Of a stretch of 64,000 bases of DNA, positions 1 to 9,178 are shown one piece after another (the stretch's first letter is position 1; the number at the start of each line of letters is the position of its first letter). Below the pieces are notes generated by a model. That model had not been told where the DNA came from and did no database searches. It was given only the letters and a program-made list of their open reading frames with translations. A program made the position numbers and the translations under genes. The DNA is from CAZJHX01 sp964545715 (GTDB lineage: Bacteria > Myxococcota_A > UBA9042 > GCA-2863065). The stretch covers positions 1-64,000 of the forward strand of contig CAZJHX010000040.1 of assembly GCA_964545715.1 (NCBI GenBank), written 5' to 3'.

Positions 1-432
1 CGGGGGGGCCCGGGCGGGCGCCCCCCCCCCAAACCCCCCCCGGCGGGCCCGCCCGACGAGCTGGGCCCGATCGATCGGGTCGACAGAGGACACGTCCAGC
101 GTCTGCGCCGAGCCGCCCGCTAGCTGGACGCGGACCAACCGCGGTGACGACGTCACCACCGTCACAGTGGCCGGGTCAGCCGGGCAGCTGTCGCGATTAT
201 CGGCGTTGGAGAGGGTCAGATGGGAGGCCGCTTTTCGCTGCTCGAGACGCAGCGCCTGGTCCAGCGCGTCGGCCTCCAGACCGGCGACCGCGCGCTGACG
301 AACCACACACACCGCGCCGCCCGCCCTGGCTGGGGTCGGCGCCAGAGTCGCGCCCAGCAGCGCCAGGCACAACAACCGCGAGCGCGCGGCGGCGGGCAGT
401 CTACTCAGAGCACCTCCGGGGGACCGAGACAC
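1..432 (-). CDS. Exported protein of unknown function (3' end cut by window)
   Basis: An open frame on the minus strand runs from about position 432 off the left edge. It starts with a clear Sec signal peptide: an Arg-rich n-region, the hydrophobic stretch LLCLALLGATLAP and an ARA-type cleavage site. The mature part begins GGAVCVVRQRAVAG and contains two Cys. The start is uncertain. GTG at 432 lies inside the 3' end of the preceding lipoprotein gene, and a CTG at 399 would also keep the signal peptide. The last ~45 bases are long G/C homopolymers, so the C-terminal residues there cannot be trusted. I do not recognise the family. Confidence 0.5.
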   Translation of the reverse strand, partial: MSRSPGGALSRLPAAARSRLLCLALLGATLAPTPARAGGAVCVVRQRAVAGLEADALDQALRLEQRKAASHLTLSNADNRDSCPADPATVTVVTSSPRLVRVQLAGGSAQTLDVSSVDPIDRAQLVGRARRGGFGGGAPARAPP

Positions 433-1658
433 TCCTGGGTCAGCTCACCGCAGTGCTCTGCGAGACAGTCGCCCTGCCAATCGCACTGGGCCGCTGCCTC
501 GCACTCCAGCAGCGCCCAGAACAGCTCGTGCACCTCGGGCGGCGCCTGCTCCAGGCACGGCTCCACGCAGGCCTCGGGCGGCCCGTCGCACAGCTCAAAC
601 GTGCAGATCATGGCGTCAGCGCACGACGCCTCGGGCTGCGGCTGGTCACCGGGCATGTCGGGGTCCGGACAGATGATCTCACCATCCGGCGTCTCCTCGC
701 ACTCCCCGGTGCTCGGGTCCTCGGGCGGCATGTCCGGGTCCGGGCAGATGATCTCCCCATCCTCCGTCTCTTCGCACTGGCCGGCGTCGGGCGGCAGGCC
801 GGGGTCGCCCTCCAGACACATCATAATCTGGTCGGGACAGTGCATCTCCAGGCACCCGATGTCGTTGCCACAGTCCGTGTTCTCGGCGCAGGCGACCAGC
901 TCGCCCATCATCACGTGCGTCCACTCATCGGCCCCGTCCAGGCACATGAAGAGGCACTCCTCGGGCGGCATGTCCGGGTCACAGTTCAGCGCGCAGTCCA
1001 GCGTGGCCGGGCACCCGTTCATCGTCGGATCCGGCGACACGACCTCGCCGGCGTCGCCGCAGTTCTCGTCCTCCCAGCAGTCCTGGGGCTCGCACGGCTC
1101 GTCGGGCCAGCAGTCGTCCCCGGGCTCCAACCACGGGTCGTCCGGCTCGCTCGGCTCCCCGGGCTCGCCATCGCCCGACTGCATCAGCAGCGTCGCGTGG
1201 CCCTTACCGTTGCCGTCGAACGTGGAGATGATCGCGATGTACGTACCGCCCTTCTTCACCGTGTAGGGCGCGATGTACGAGAACATGCCCTCACCGCTGT
1301 CGTCGTCCATGGCCACGGGCAGCTCGCCGAAATAGCCCTCGCCGTTGTCGGGGCCGTACAGATACAAGACCGTGTCCAGACCCCAGGTGCCGAACGTCTC
1401 CAGCGTGACCGACTGGCCCTCCTCGAGGTCGGCGATGTAGCCGAAGACCTGCCCCGGCTCGGTGAACTCCACGTCGATGGACGCATTGGCGCTCAGCTTG
1501 ACGCCGTCGACCGTGATGGCCGCGTATTGAGCGGCCGTATCGAACTTCAGGGCGCTGAAGGCGCCGTCCGCCTTGGACACGTCGGTGGGTGCCGAGGAAC
1601 ACCCAAAGGCGCCCGCGACAAAGGTGATGACAAATAGTGCTCGCAAATGCTCGTTCAA
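405..1658 (-). CDS. Cys-rich repeat lipoprotein with PPC-like domain
   Basis: The start is taken as TTG at 1658, because GGAG lies 6 bases upstream and the protein then opens with a lipoprotein signal peptide (Cys at residue 20). A longer frame to 1778 adds unlikely sequence. Residues about 50-150 look like a bacterial pre-peptidase C-terminal (PPC) beta domain, with the motifs DTVLYLYGP and GTYIAIIS. The rest is very rich in Cys, Asp, Glu and Pro and contains tandem 25-residue repeats carrying DGEIICPDPDMP. The C-terminal part has regularly spaced Cys, probably disulfide-bonded. It is likely a surface or outer-membrane lipoprotein with a structural or binding role. No enzymatic motif is seen. 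Confidence 0.75.
   Translation of the reverse strand: MNEHLRALFVITFVAGAFGCSSAPTDVSKADGAFSALKFDTAAQYAAITVDGVKLSANASIDVEFTEPGQVFGYIADLEEGQSVTLETFGTWGLDTVLYLYGPDNGEGYFGELPVAMDDDSGEGMFSYIAPYTVKKGGTYIAIISTFDGNGKGHATLLMQSGDGEPGEPSEPDDPWLEPGDDCWPDEPCEPQDCWEDENCGDAGEVVSPDPTMNGCPATLDCALNCDPDMPPEECLFMCLDGADEWTHVMMGELVACAENTDCGNDIGCLEMHCPDQIMMCLEGDPGLPPDAGQCEETEDGEIICPDPDMPPEDPSTGECEETPDGEIICPDPDMPGDQPQPEASCADAMICTFELCDGPPEACVEPCLEQAPPEVHELFWALLECEAAAQCDWQGDCLAEHCGELTQECLGPPEVL
652..778. repeat. Tandem 75-bp coding repeat in the Cys-rich lipoprotein
   Basis: Units begin at 652 and 727, giving a 75-bp period (25 codons). About 52 bp are nearly identical between them and encode the DGEIICPDPDMP block on the minus strand. 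A third, shorter match (14 bp) starts at 967. The repeat keeps frame, so copy number can change without breaking the gene. Confidence 0.7.
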
Positions 1659-1797
1659 ACCGTACTCCACAGTATTACGCACAACTCGACTTAGATTCCT
1701 TGTTGCGTTTCGGGATACAGCGGACGTCCTCACCCGATGGTCACCCCATAGGTACCCACCCGGCATCCGTCCGTTCACGAGAATGTGGAAAAGGCGC

Positions 1798-2709
1798 TCA
1801 GTGCGTGTGCGGCTGCAGGACGAACTCGTCGGCGGTCAGCGCACCGGCCTCGGTGGGTACACCCACAGTCACGATCGACTCGAAGGTCTTGCCCTTCAGC
1901 CACGCGGCGTCCGCGCCTGTCTCACCGGGAAAGATGAAGTAGTTGGTCTTGCCGTCTCGCAGGGTCGGCTTGCCGTCTTCGTCCTCGTTCTTGACCGTGT
2001 TGCGCGGCGCCAGCGTCACCTGGCGGCCCTCGCGATCGATGAACGTGACGTTCGGTCGCGTTGCCAGCGGCAGGTCAAAGGGCTCTTTGCCCGCTTTGTC
2101 CCGGGTCACCCACAGCTCCAGGTCGCCCTTGTCGTCGTGCAGCTTCAGCTCGATCCACCCCGCGCTGCTGCCCAGTCGCGCGACCACCCCGTCGTGCGGG
2201 GTCTTCTCGTGGGCGTGCTCCTTGGCCTTGCCGGTGGTCGCAGCCCCAGCCCGGAGAGCCATCCGCACCCGCTCGTCCAGGCCGTCCTCGCGCAGTCTGA
2301 AGACCAGCGTCGTCGGCGCCGTCGAGCCCGCTCGCAGCGACAGATGCATGTGCAGCCTGCCCTTCTCGACGATGGCCTTGGAGGGCGCGCTCAAGCGCTT
2401 CTTATCCGCGTCCTCCGCCCACAAATAGAGGTTGGCGCGCAGCCAGTCTCGGCCCTGTGGCGACGACTTTGCCCGCGCCGTCACCGCGCCGTCCACGCCC
2501 GGTGCGATCGGGCCCAGACGGGCGATCTCAAACGTGTAGCCGCCTACCGTGACGTCGCCAAGCGGGGCCGCGTCACCGTGGTCTGCAGCCGCCGCCTTGG
2601 GTTTTGGCTTCTCTGCCGGCGCCTTCTGTGCCGGAGCCTTCTCGGCCTCCTTTTTGGCGCAGCCCCAAGCCAGAATCGCCACCGCCAGGACCATCACATG
2701 CGCGCGCAT
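1798..2709 (-). CDS. His-rich periplasmic lipoprotein of the metal efflux operon
   Basis: This is a 303-residue lipoprotein (signal peptide, Cys17) with a low-complexity Lys/Ala/Glu/Pro linker and then a beta-rich body. His residues cluster near residue 40, in the middle (KEHAHEKTPHDG) and at the C-terminus, which ends HTH. Its ATG shares one base with the TGA of the RND pump gene (TGATG at 2711-2707), so translation is probably coupled. Position and His content suggest it binds or delivers metal for the pump. This is an inference from context; I do not recognise a family. Confidence 0.75.
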   Translation of the reverse strand: MRAHVMVLAVAILAWGCAKKEAEKAPAQKAPAEKPKPKAAAADHGDAAPLGDVTVGGYTFEIARLGPIAPGVDGAVTARAKSSPQGRDWLRANLYLWAEDADKKRLSAPSKAIVEKGRLHMHLSLRAGSTAPTTLVFRLREDGLDERVRMALRAGAATTGKAKEHAHEKTPHDGVVARLGSSAGWIELKLHDDKGDLELWVTRDKAGKEPFDLPLATRPNVTFIDREGRQVTLAPRNTVKNEDEDGKPTLRDGKTNYFIFPGETGADAAWLKGKTFESIVTVGVPTEAGALTADEFVLQPHTH

Positions 2710-5700
2710 CAGTACGCCCTCCCCTGCTTTGCGGGCGGCGCCAGTACAACACGCTCCGCCTGCCGACGCGAGAAGCCCCGCCGGCCGAACAGCGCGAGAT
2801 AGCCCGCCGGGACCACCACCAGATTCAAGAACGTCGACGTGACAAGACCGCCCAGAACGACGACGGCAAGCGGCGCCAGCAGCTCGGTTCCCGGCTGGCC
2901 GCTCGCCCACGCCAGCGGCAACAAACCCAGCACCGCGGTGAGCGCCGTCATGAGAATGGGCACTAGCCGCTCTATGGACCCGCGGTGAACGGCCTCCGCC
3001 AGCGGCAACCCCTCCACCTCCTGCAGGTGCGCGTAGTGGTTGACCAACAGGATGCCGTTGCGGATCGCGATGCCGAACAGCGTCACCAGCCCGACCATGC
3101 TCGCCACGGAGACGACCGGCGCGACGTAGCGACCGTGTGACAACCCCAGCAGCGCCTGGATATTGGCCCATAAATCAGGCGACTCGGCCACGAACACCGC
3201 GAGGATCCCCCCAATCAAGCCAAGCGGCAGGTTCACCATCACCAGCGCCGACGCCGACAACGATCCCAGCGCGATGTTCAGCAACAGCAAGACCAACAAC
3301 GTGACGCCCGCGCCGTACCACAGCAGCGTGTTGCGCGCCGACTGCTCGGCCTCGAACTGACCGCCGAAGCCGACCTCCACACCGTACTCCTGCGCGATAG
3401 GCCCAACCGCGCGCTCGACGTTCTCCACTACATGCCCGAGGTTGTAGCCATCCGCCACATTGCACGACACCACAGCCTTGCGTTGGGCGTTCTCTCGCGT
3501 CACCACCACCGACGCCTCTCGCGGCGCAACGGTGGCCACATCCGACAGCCGCACCAACTGACCGTCGCGCCCGTGCAGCACAAAGTTCTCCAGCTCGCGT
3601 CGCCCTCTGCGTCCCTCGGGGTGCAGTCGCACGACCAGGTCGTAGACCCGTGTTCCGTCGCGAACGGTGTCGACGACGGCGCCCGAGAACCCGTTGCTGA
3701 CCTGCTCCGCCGCGGCCGCCGGGGTCAGCCCCCATCGCGCCAGATCGGCGTGCCGATACCGCACCGGCAGCGTCGTGACCAGCGCCTCCCGGTTCGCCGC
3801 GACATCCCGCGTCCCCGCTACCGCTTGCAGCGCCGCCTCCGCCTCTTTGGCCACCTGCCGGAGCACGTCCAGATCATCGTGATAGAAGTTGATGGCGATA
3901 GCCGCCGGTGTGCCGCTCAAAATATGGGACAGGCGATGCTCGATCGGCTGCCCGATCATCGTGGTGATCCCCGGCGTGGCCTGCAGCACCTCGTCGATGC
4001 GCCCCCGCACAGCCACCTTCTGTGCCCCGTCCTTCAAGGTGACCTCCAGCTCCGAGCTCCACACCGGCTCCGCGTGCTCATCGCGCTCGGCGCGCCCCGT
4101 TCGACGGACGACGCCGGCCACGCCCTCCAGGTCGGCCATGCGGCGCTCGACACCGCGGGCGAGCCGGTCGCTCTCCGTCAGCGACGTCCCGGGCCGCGCG
4201 ATCAGAAAGACCGTGAAAGACCCCTCACTGAACTCCGGCAGAAAGCTGGTGCCGAAGGTCGTGGCCAGCAGGATCGCCAGCGCCGTGAGGACAAGCGCGG
4301 ACGCCAGGACGGTGCGCCGAAACGCCAACACCCACCGCAGAATCGGCGCATAAGCGGCGTGCAACAGCCTGACCACCACGCTCTCTCGACCACCGGACGA
4401 CCCTGTCACCCGCAGCAGGTGCTTGCACAGCGCGGGCGTGACGGTCAGCGCCACGGCCAGCGACGCCATCACCGCCACGATGTAGGCCATCGCCAGCGGC
4501 AGAAAGAAGCGCCCCTCCAGCCCCTGCAGGAACATCAGCGGCACAAACACCACACAGATGATGAGCGTGGCGAAGATCACCGAGCTGCGGATCTCATTGC
4601 TGGCCTGAAACACGACCTGCACGTGCGCCAGCCGCGCCTCCACCGGCAGGGCCGCGTTCTCCCGAAGCCGTCGGTGCACGTTCTCTACGTCGATGATCGC
4701 GTCGTCCACCAGCGCGCCGATGGCCACCGCAAGACCGCCCAGCGTCATCACGTTGATCGTTAGCCCAAACGCATCAAACGCCAGCAACCCGACCGCCAGC
4801 GACAGGGGCAGCGCCGTCAGCGTGATCAGCGTCGTGCGCACGTTGAGCAAGAACAGCAGCAGCACCAGCGACACGATGATCACCGCGTCCCAAAGCACCG
4901 ACGTCACGTGGTCCACCGACCGTTGGATGAAGTCCGTCTGCCGGAAGGCGTGGCGATTCAACGTGACGCCCGCGGGCAGCGTCCCCTCCAGCTGGTCGAG
5001 CGCCTCGTCCACGCGGCCGGTCAGCGTCACCGTGTTCGTGCCCGGCGACTTCTGCACCGACAGCACGACAGCCGCGACCCCGCGATCCGCTGCAGTCCCC
5101 CGTTTCGGTGCGCCACCCAAGTCCACGGAGGCGACCGCGCCAAGCCGCACGGGCGCCCCGCCGCGGGTCGTCACCATGGTGTCACGCACGTCACGTACCG
5201 ACCGCACCTGGGCGCTCTGTACGATGGCCTGCTCCTCGCCGCCGACGTTGGCCAGGTAGCCCGCCGACCGCGTGCTGTGGGCGCCTCCGGCCGCTTCTGT
5301 CACGTCGCCCATCGTCAGCCCGGCCAAAAGCAGGTCGTCCTGGTCAACGTGCACCTGGTACTCGGCCAGCTCGCCGCCGATCGCCACGACCTGGGCGACT
5401 CCGGTCACCGCCAGCAGGCGCGGCCGCAGCTCGAACTCCGCCAGAGACCGCAGCTCGAGCTCGTCCACCGACTTGTCCGGGCTGCTCAGAGACAGCAGCA
5501 TAATCTCACCCGTGATCGACGTCACGGGGCCGATCTCCGCATGCGCTCCGTCAGGCAGCCCCTCCGCCACGCCCGCCAGCTTCTCGCTGACAAACTGGCG
5601 GGCCCGGTAGATGTCGATGTCCCAGCCAAACTCCACCCACACCAGCGACAGCCCCATCGCGCTGGCCGAGCGGACGCGCCGCACCCCGGGCAGCCCCGTC

Positions 5701-5918
5701 ATCGACGACTCGATCGGCCGCGTGACGCGCTGCTCCACCTCGTCTGCGCTCAGCCCGCCGCTCTCGGTCAAGACCACCACCGTCGGCGCGTTCAGCTCCG
5801 GAAACACATCGACCGGAATCCGCGTCATCACGGCGCCGGCCCACGCGACCACCAGCAGGGCCGCGGCCAACACGACGCCTGAGCGGTCGATCGAAAACGC
5901 TATCAGTCGCGCGCCCAT
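2709..5918 (-). CDS. Heavy-metal efflux RND pump, CzcA/CusA type
   Basis: At 1069 residues this is the usual size for an inner-membrane RND permease. The N-terminus carries TM1 and the family signature IPVDVFPELNAPTV. The TM4 segment near residues 400-415 reads VDDAIIDVEN, matching the Asp/Asp/Glu proton-relay pattern of heavy-metal (HME) RND pumps. The two large periplasmic loops and the second TM block (for example GIAIRNGILLVNHY near the C-terminus) are present. It would export metal cations from periplasm or cytoplasm through the adaptor and the outer membrane factor encoded just upstream. Its ATG overlaps the TAA of the adaptor gene (TAATG). The exact metal cannot be told from sequence alone. 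Confidence 0.93.
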   Translation of the reverse strand: MGARLIAFSIDRSGVVLAAALLVVAWAGAVMTRIPVDVFPELNAPTVVVLTESGGLSADEVEQRVTRPIESSMTGLPGVRRVRSASAMGLSLVWVEFGWDIDIYRARQFVSEKLAGVAEGLPDGAHAEIGPVTSITGEIMLLSLSSPDKSVDELELRSLAEFELRPRLLAVTGVAQVVAIGGELAEYQVHVDQDDLLLAGLTMGDVTEAAGGAHSTRSAGYLANVGGEEQAIVQSAQVRSVRDVRDTMVTTRGGAPVRLGAVASVDLGGAPKRGTAADRGVAAVVLSVQKSPGTNTVTLTGRVDEALDQLEGTLPAGVTLNRHAFRQTDFIQRSVDHVTSVLWDAVIIVSLVLLLFLLNVRTTLITLTALPLSLAVGLLAFDAFGLTINVMTLGGLAVAIGALVDDAIIDVENVHRRLRENAALPVEARLAHVQVVFQASNEIRSSVIFATLIICVVFVPLMFLQGLEGRFFLPLAMAYIVAVMASLAVALTVTPALCKHLLRVTGSSGGRESVVVRLLHAAYAPILRWVLAFRRTVLASALVLTALAILLATTFGTSFLPEFSEGSFTVFLIARPGTSLTESDRLARGVERRMADLEGVAGVVRRTGRAERDEHAEPVWSSELEVTLKDGAQKVAVRGRIDEVLQATPGITTMIGQPIEHRLSHILSGTPAAIAINFYHDDLDVLRQVAKEAEAALQAVAGTRDVAANREALVTTLPVRYRHADLARWGLTPAAAAEQVSNGFSGAVVDTVRDGTRVYDLVVRLHPEGRRGRRELENFVLHGRDGQLVRLSDVATVAPREASVVVTRENAQRKAVVSCNVADGYNLGHVVENVERAVGPIAQEYGVEVGFGGQFEAEQSARNTLLWYGAGVTLLVLLLLNIALGSLSASALVMVNLPLGLIGGILAVFVAESPDLWANIQALLGLSHGRYVAPVVSVASMVGLVTLFGIAIRNGILLVNHYAHLQEVEGLPLAEAVHRGSIERLVPILMTALTAVLGLLPLAWASGQPGTELLAPLAVVVLGGLVTSTFLNLVVVPAGYLALFGRRGFSRRQAERVVLAPPAKQGRAY

Positions 5919-7267
5919 TACTTCTTCACGTCCTTGTGAAACGAGCCGTCGGCGTGGAAGTGGCCGGACACGCTGGGCTTCCTCGAGCTGGCAAGCTCCA
6001 GCTCGTAGGCGCCCTCCACGACGACCTCGTCGCCCGCGTTGACGCCGCTGAAGACGACAACCCAGCGGCCGTCGTCCGTGCCCAGGTCCGCCGCTACCCG
6101 TATCACCTTGTCCGGATCAGCCGGATCGCGGCGAAAGAAGACGCGCTTCAATCCCGCCCGCACCGCCGCCTCGCGCGGGATCGCGACCTCCGGCTCGCTG
6201 TCGCCGTCCACCACGATCTCGACAAACGCGGCCACACCGTGACGCGCCCAATCCGGCGCCTCCTCCAGCGTCACAAAGATTGGAAAAGTCCGCGTCGTGG
6301 AGTCCCCGGCGACCCCGACGTGCACTGCGCCTGTCGCCCTCTCCTGTCCGTAATCACCAATGATTCTAGCCTCTTGACCCTCCTGCGCACGCGCCAGATC
6401 CGGCTGCAGCGCCACAGCCCGAAAGCGCAGCGCCCGATCGTCCGTCACCTCAGCCAGGGTCGCCCCCTGCTCCGCCCATGCGCCGGGCTTGATACCGACC
6501 GACGTAACCACGCCGGCGCTCGCCGCCCGCAGCTCGATCCGCGTCAGCGTGTCCCAGCGCACCTGAGTGGGATGGTCCTTGTTGCCGGTCTCTACCGGCT
6601 CCTCCAGCACGGCCACGGTCAGCCCGGTCAGCCCGGACAGCGCTCTGAGCAGCACCTCATGGTGATGGCGCTCCCGCTCCACATCGGCCCGCGACGCCGT
6701 GAGCTTCGCCTTCAGCACCGGCAGGCGGGAGTCCATCTTGTTGCGCTCCGCCTCCAGGTCGGCCTTGCGCACATTGGCGCTGCCCAGTCGCTTCATGCGC
6801 CGCCTAAGAAAGCCGATCCGCTTCTCGACTGCCCGCACCTCCGCGCGCGCCAGCGTGACCTGCTCCACGGCCCTGCGGATCTCATGCGCGGCCCGATGCA
6901 GCTCGTGCTGGCGCTCTTGCAGCTTGGGCGAGCGAACCGTCGCCAACAGCTGCTTGGCCTCAACCCGCTGCAGCGGCTTGACGTGCAGCTCTACCGGACC
7001 CGGCAGCGGCGCGTGGTAGACCCGGGTTGCCGTCGGCTCCAGCTCAAACTGGCCTGGCATCCGCAGCGTCCGCTCTACCGCACGCTCCTCGGCCTTCACG
7101 AACGTGATGCCCAGGTTCTGTCGCACCGCAGCCGGCACCGCTACGCGGTCGGTTATCGGCGCCTCTTCATGATCGCCGTGGTGCTCATGTTCGTCAGCGT
7201 GGTCGTGGTCGTGCGGCGTACACCCCGCCAGCGCCATCATCATCAATATCAGCGTGGTCCTCTTCAT
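5918..7267 (-). CDS. RND periplasmic adaptor (membrane fusion protein), CzcB/CusB-like
   Basis: This is a 449-residue lipoprotein (Cys16). Directly after the lipid anchor is a His/Asp/Glu stretch (HDHDHADEHEHHGDHEE), a likely metal-binding tail. A barrel-sandwich lipoyl half-motif follows (PLPGPVELHVKPLQRVEAKQ) and then a long alpha-helical hairpin with many Arg/Glu/Leu heptads (residues ~130-215). The second lipoyl half (ASAGVVTSVGIKPGAWAEQG) and the beta-barrel domain come after. It bridges the RND pump and the outer membrane factor. The start overlaps the TGA of the outer membrane factor gene as ATGA. Confidence 0.9.
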   Translation of the reverse strand: MKRTTLILMMMALAGCTPHDHDHADEHEHHGDHEEAPITDRVAVPAAVRQNLGITFVKAEERAVERTLRMPGQFELEPTATRVYHAPLPGPVELHVKPLQRVEAKQLLATVRSPKLQERQHELHRAAHEIRRAVEQVTLARAEVRAVEKRIGFLRRRMKRLGSANVRKADLEAERNKMDSRLPVLKAKLTASRADVERERHHHEVLLRALSGLTGLTVAVLEEPVETGNKDHPTQVRWDTLTRIELRAASAGVVTSVGIKPGAWAEQGATLAEVTDDRALRFRAVALQPDLARAQEGQEARIIGDYGQERATGAVHVGVAGDSTTRTFPIFVTLEEAPDWARHGVAAFVEIVVDGDSEPEVAIPREAAVRAGLKRVFFRRDPADPDKVIRVAADLGTDDGRWVVVFSGVNAGDEVVVEGAYELELASSRKPSVSGHFHADGSFHKDVKK

Positions 7268-8628
7268 CGCTGCGCCTCCGTCGCTGTGGGCGGCGTCACC
7301 AGCGCCCGCAGATCCACCGTCGCCAATGCCGCGTCCACCTGAGCCTCCAACAGCGCCAAACGCGCGGCATGAGCCCGGTCCAAAAAGTGCCGCACCAGCA
7401 ACGGATCCAGCTCACCGTCCGCCGCCAGACGCCCCAAGCGCGTCAGCTGGGCCTCCACGGCAGGCATCAGGCGCTCGGTCAGCCGCTGTGCCCTGCTTGA
7501 GGCCCTGGAGACACGCGCCCGCACCACGCCGGCGTGTGTCAGCAACGCCTCCACGGTGGCGACAACTCGCGCTCGCCCCGCGGCTCGCTCAGCGCGCGCC
7601 CGGGCAATGCCGCGCTTGTTCAGGTTGATGGCCGGGATCGGCAGCCCCAGGCCCAGGCCGACGGACGATTGCCCGTCATCCAGCTCGAAGCTCGGCCCGA
7701 GGACCAGATCAGGAAACTGTTTGGCGATCTCGGTTCGCACCCGCTGCTCAGCGACCTCGTACCGGGCCAGCGCCGCGCGCACAGCGGGATGGTCTCGCTG
7801 AATCACGGCGCCGTCTTCGGCCGCCGCCGCCGTGGGCCCAGATACGTGCAGCGACGCTACCAGCTGCACCGGCGTGGTCGCTTTCAGGCCCAGCTGTGCG
7901 AACAGCTCATGGCGTAGCGCCTCCTCGGTGGCTACCGCCTCCACCGCCTCTTCCTCGCGCTCCAACCGATCGACCGCCAGCACCGCCGCCTGGGTCGCGA
8001 TGATCTCACCGGCCTTGGCCAGCGCATCCGCCGCCGTCTGCAGCGGCTTGATGGCGCGCCCGTACTCCTGCAGCAACGTCACCCGCCGGTCCGCTGCAGA
8101 CCAGCGGACCCACGCGCGCCGGACGGAGCGCTCCAGCTCCCACTCCTCCTCCAGGATCTCCAACCGCGCGGCCTCCACGGCCGCCTTCGCCCGATCCTGC
8201 TCGGCGCCGCGCCGACCCGACAGGGGGATGACGACGCCCAGGCTTGTCTCCAGCTGCCATCCACCTGCGCCGTCCAGGACCCGCCGAGCGTCGACATTCA
8301 GCTCAGGGTTGGGAAACGGCGCGACGTGCTTAAGGCCGGCGCTCTCGACGGCGGCCGAGCGACGCGACGCCCTCAGCTGTGGATTGAGCACCAGCGCCGT
8401 CGCGACAGCTTCATCCGCGGACATGCCGTCCGCCAGGTCGTACGTTGTCCCGCGCGCCGTTGCCAGCTCACGAACCGGGTCACTCTGGGCTGTCCGGGCC
8501 CGCCACTGCGCCAGTATTTCGGCTGTGTCGATCGGGCTGCGTCGGTACTGCTGGCACCCCGCCAGCGATATCGACACCACCCACACAGCAGCCCGGCGCA
8601 CCACGCGCCTGTGTTGCTCTAGCTGCAT
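7264..8628 (-). CDS. Outer membrane efflux protein, TolC/CzcC family
   Basis: A 454-residue protein with a lipoprotein signal peptide (LAGC, Cys25) and the long coiled-coil helices of the outer membrane efflux family. The two OEP repeats are visible: one near residues 65-240 (DEAVATALVLNPQLRASRR) and one in the C-terminal half (LGLGLPIPAINLNKRGIARA). It is the first gene of the efflux unit czcC-B-A-lipoprotein, with each junction overlapping. It forms the outer membrane exit duct. Confidence 0.88.
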   Translation of the reverse strand: MQLEQHRRVVRRAAVWVVSISLAGCQQYRRSPIDTAEILAQWRARTAQSDPVRELATARGTTYDLADGMSADEAVATALVLNPQLRASRRSAAVESAGLKHVAPFPNPELNVDARRVLDGAGGWQLETSLGVVIPLSGRRGAEQDRAKAAVEAARLEILEEEWELERSVRRAWVRWSAADRRVTLLQEYGRAIKPLQTAADALAKAGEIIATQAAVLAVDRLEREEEAVEAVATEEALRHELFAQLGLKATTPVQLVASLHVSGPTAAAAEDGAVIQRDHPAVRAALARYEVAEQRVRTEIAKQFPDLVLGPSFELDDGQSSVGLGLGLPIPAINLNKRGIARARAERAAGRARVVATVEALLTHAGVVRARVSRASSRAQRLTERLMPAVEAQLTRLGRLAADGELDPLLVRHFLDRAHAARLALLEAQVDAALATVDLRALVTPPTATEAQR

Positions 8629-8666
8629 ACATCACCGTGTCTTGTATGTGTTGTTCTGATTTATGG

Positions 8667-8683
8667 GCGCCGAAGGCCGGCGC
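8667..8683. other. GC-rich hairpin between His-rich gene and czcC-like gene
   Basis: A 6-bp perfect stem (GCGCCG/CGGCGC) with a 5-base loop lies in the 70-bp gap before the outer membrane factor gene. It is preceded on the minus strand by a second short stem (GAGCC/GGCTC) that begins at the stop codon of the His-rich gene. No T-run follows, so it is not a classic intrinsic terminator. It could attenuate or stabilise the message. Confidence 0.35.
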
Positions 8684-8698
8684 AGAGAGCCGGTCGGC

Positions 8699-9133
8699 TC
8701 AAATCAGCATCACCACGGTGCGACGATGGTAGGGGTGTGCCGGTGGCCCGCGCGCACCGTCGTCGTTGACAAGGGTCGCGCCGGTCGGCAGCGCCAGCGT
8801 GCTCGTGACGAGACAGGCGGCCTGGACGGGCGCGGCGGCCGCGACAGCAGCCCCGGCGATGACAAAGCGATCGTCCAGCGGGCGATCGGTGCAGCCGTGG
8901 TCGTGATCGAGCAGCTCGTCGCTGCCGTGGTCATGCGCGACCTCGTCGTGCCCGTGGTCGCCTCCCGCCTTGTGCGCGCAGCTGCCTGAGGCGTGCGCCA
9001 TCTCCAGCGAAACCGTGCCGTCCGCAGCGAAACACATGACCATGCCGGTCCGCGGCGTCACGGCGACAAGCACCATGGCGACCAGCGCCGCAGCGGTCGG
9101 AACCACCCTCCGCCAGTTCATCTGCCGAGACAT
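8699..9133 (-). CDS. Small His-rich exported protein upstream of metal efflux operon
   Basis: The start is set at ATG 9133; a GTG at 9142 would add three residues. The 144-residue product has an N-terminal hydrophobic segment (AAALVAMVLVAV) and a His/Asp-rich middle (HGHDEVAHDHGSDE, then HDHG). A second hydrophobic stretch is followed by a short basic tail ending RRTVVMLI. It has two or three Cys. It lies 70 bp upstream of the czcC-like gene in the same direction. A periplasmic metal sensor or metal-sequestering role is plausible from composition and position only. Confidence 0.6.
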   Translation of the reverse strand: MSRQMNWRRVVPTAAALVAMVLVAVTPRTGMVMCFAADGTVSLEMAHASGSCAHKAGGDHGHDEVAHDHGSDELLDHDHGCTDRPLDDRFVIAGAAVAAAAPVQAACLVTSTLALPTGATLVNDDGARGPPAHPYHRRTVVMLI

Positions 9134-9178
9134 CACGTACACAACGACAAGGTAAATCGGCTGGTTATCCGAGTCAAT

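Noticed and set aside
144..1637. Long plus-strand open frames opposite the Cys-rich lipoprotein
   Set aside because: They are antisense to a gene with signal peptide, ribosome site and repeats. Their translations are low-complexity Arg/His/Val-rich, typical of GC-rich shadow frames.
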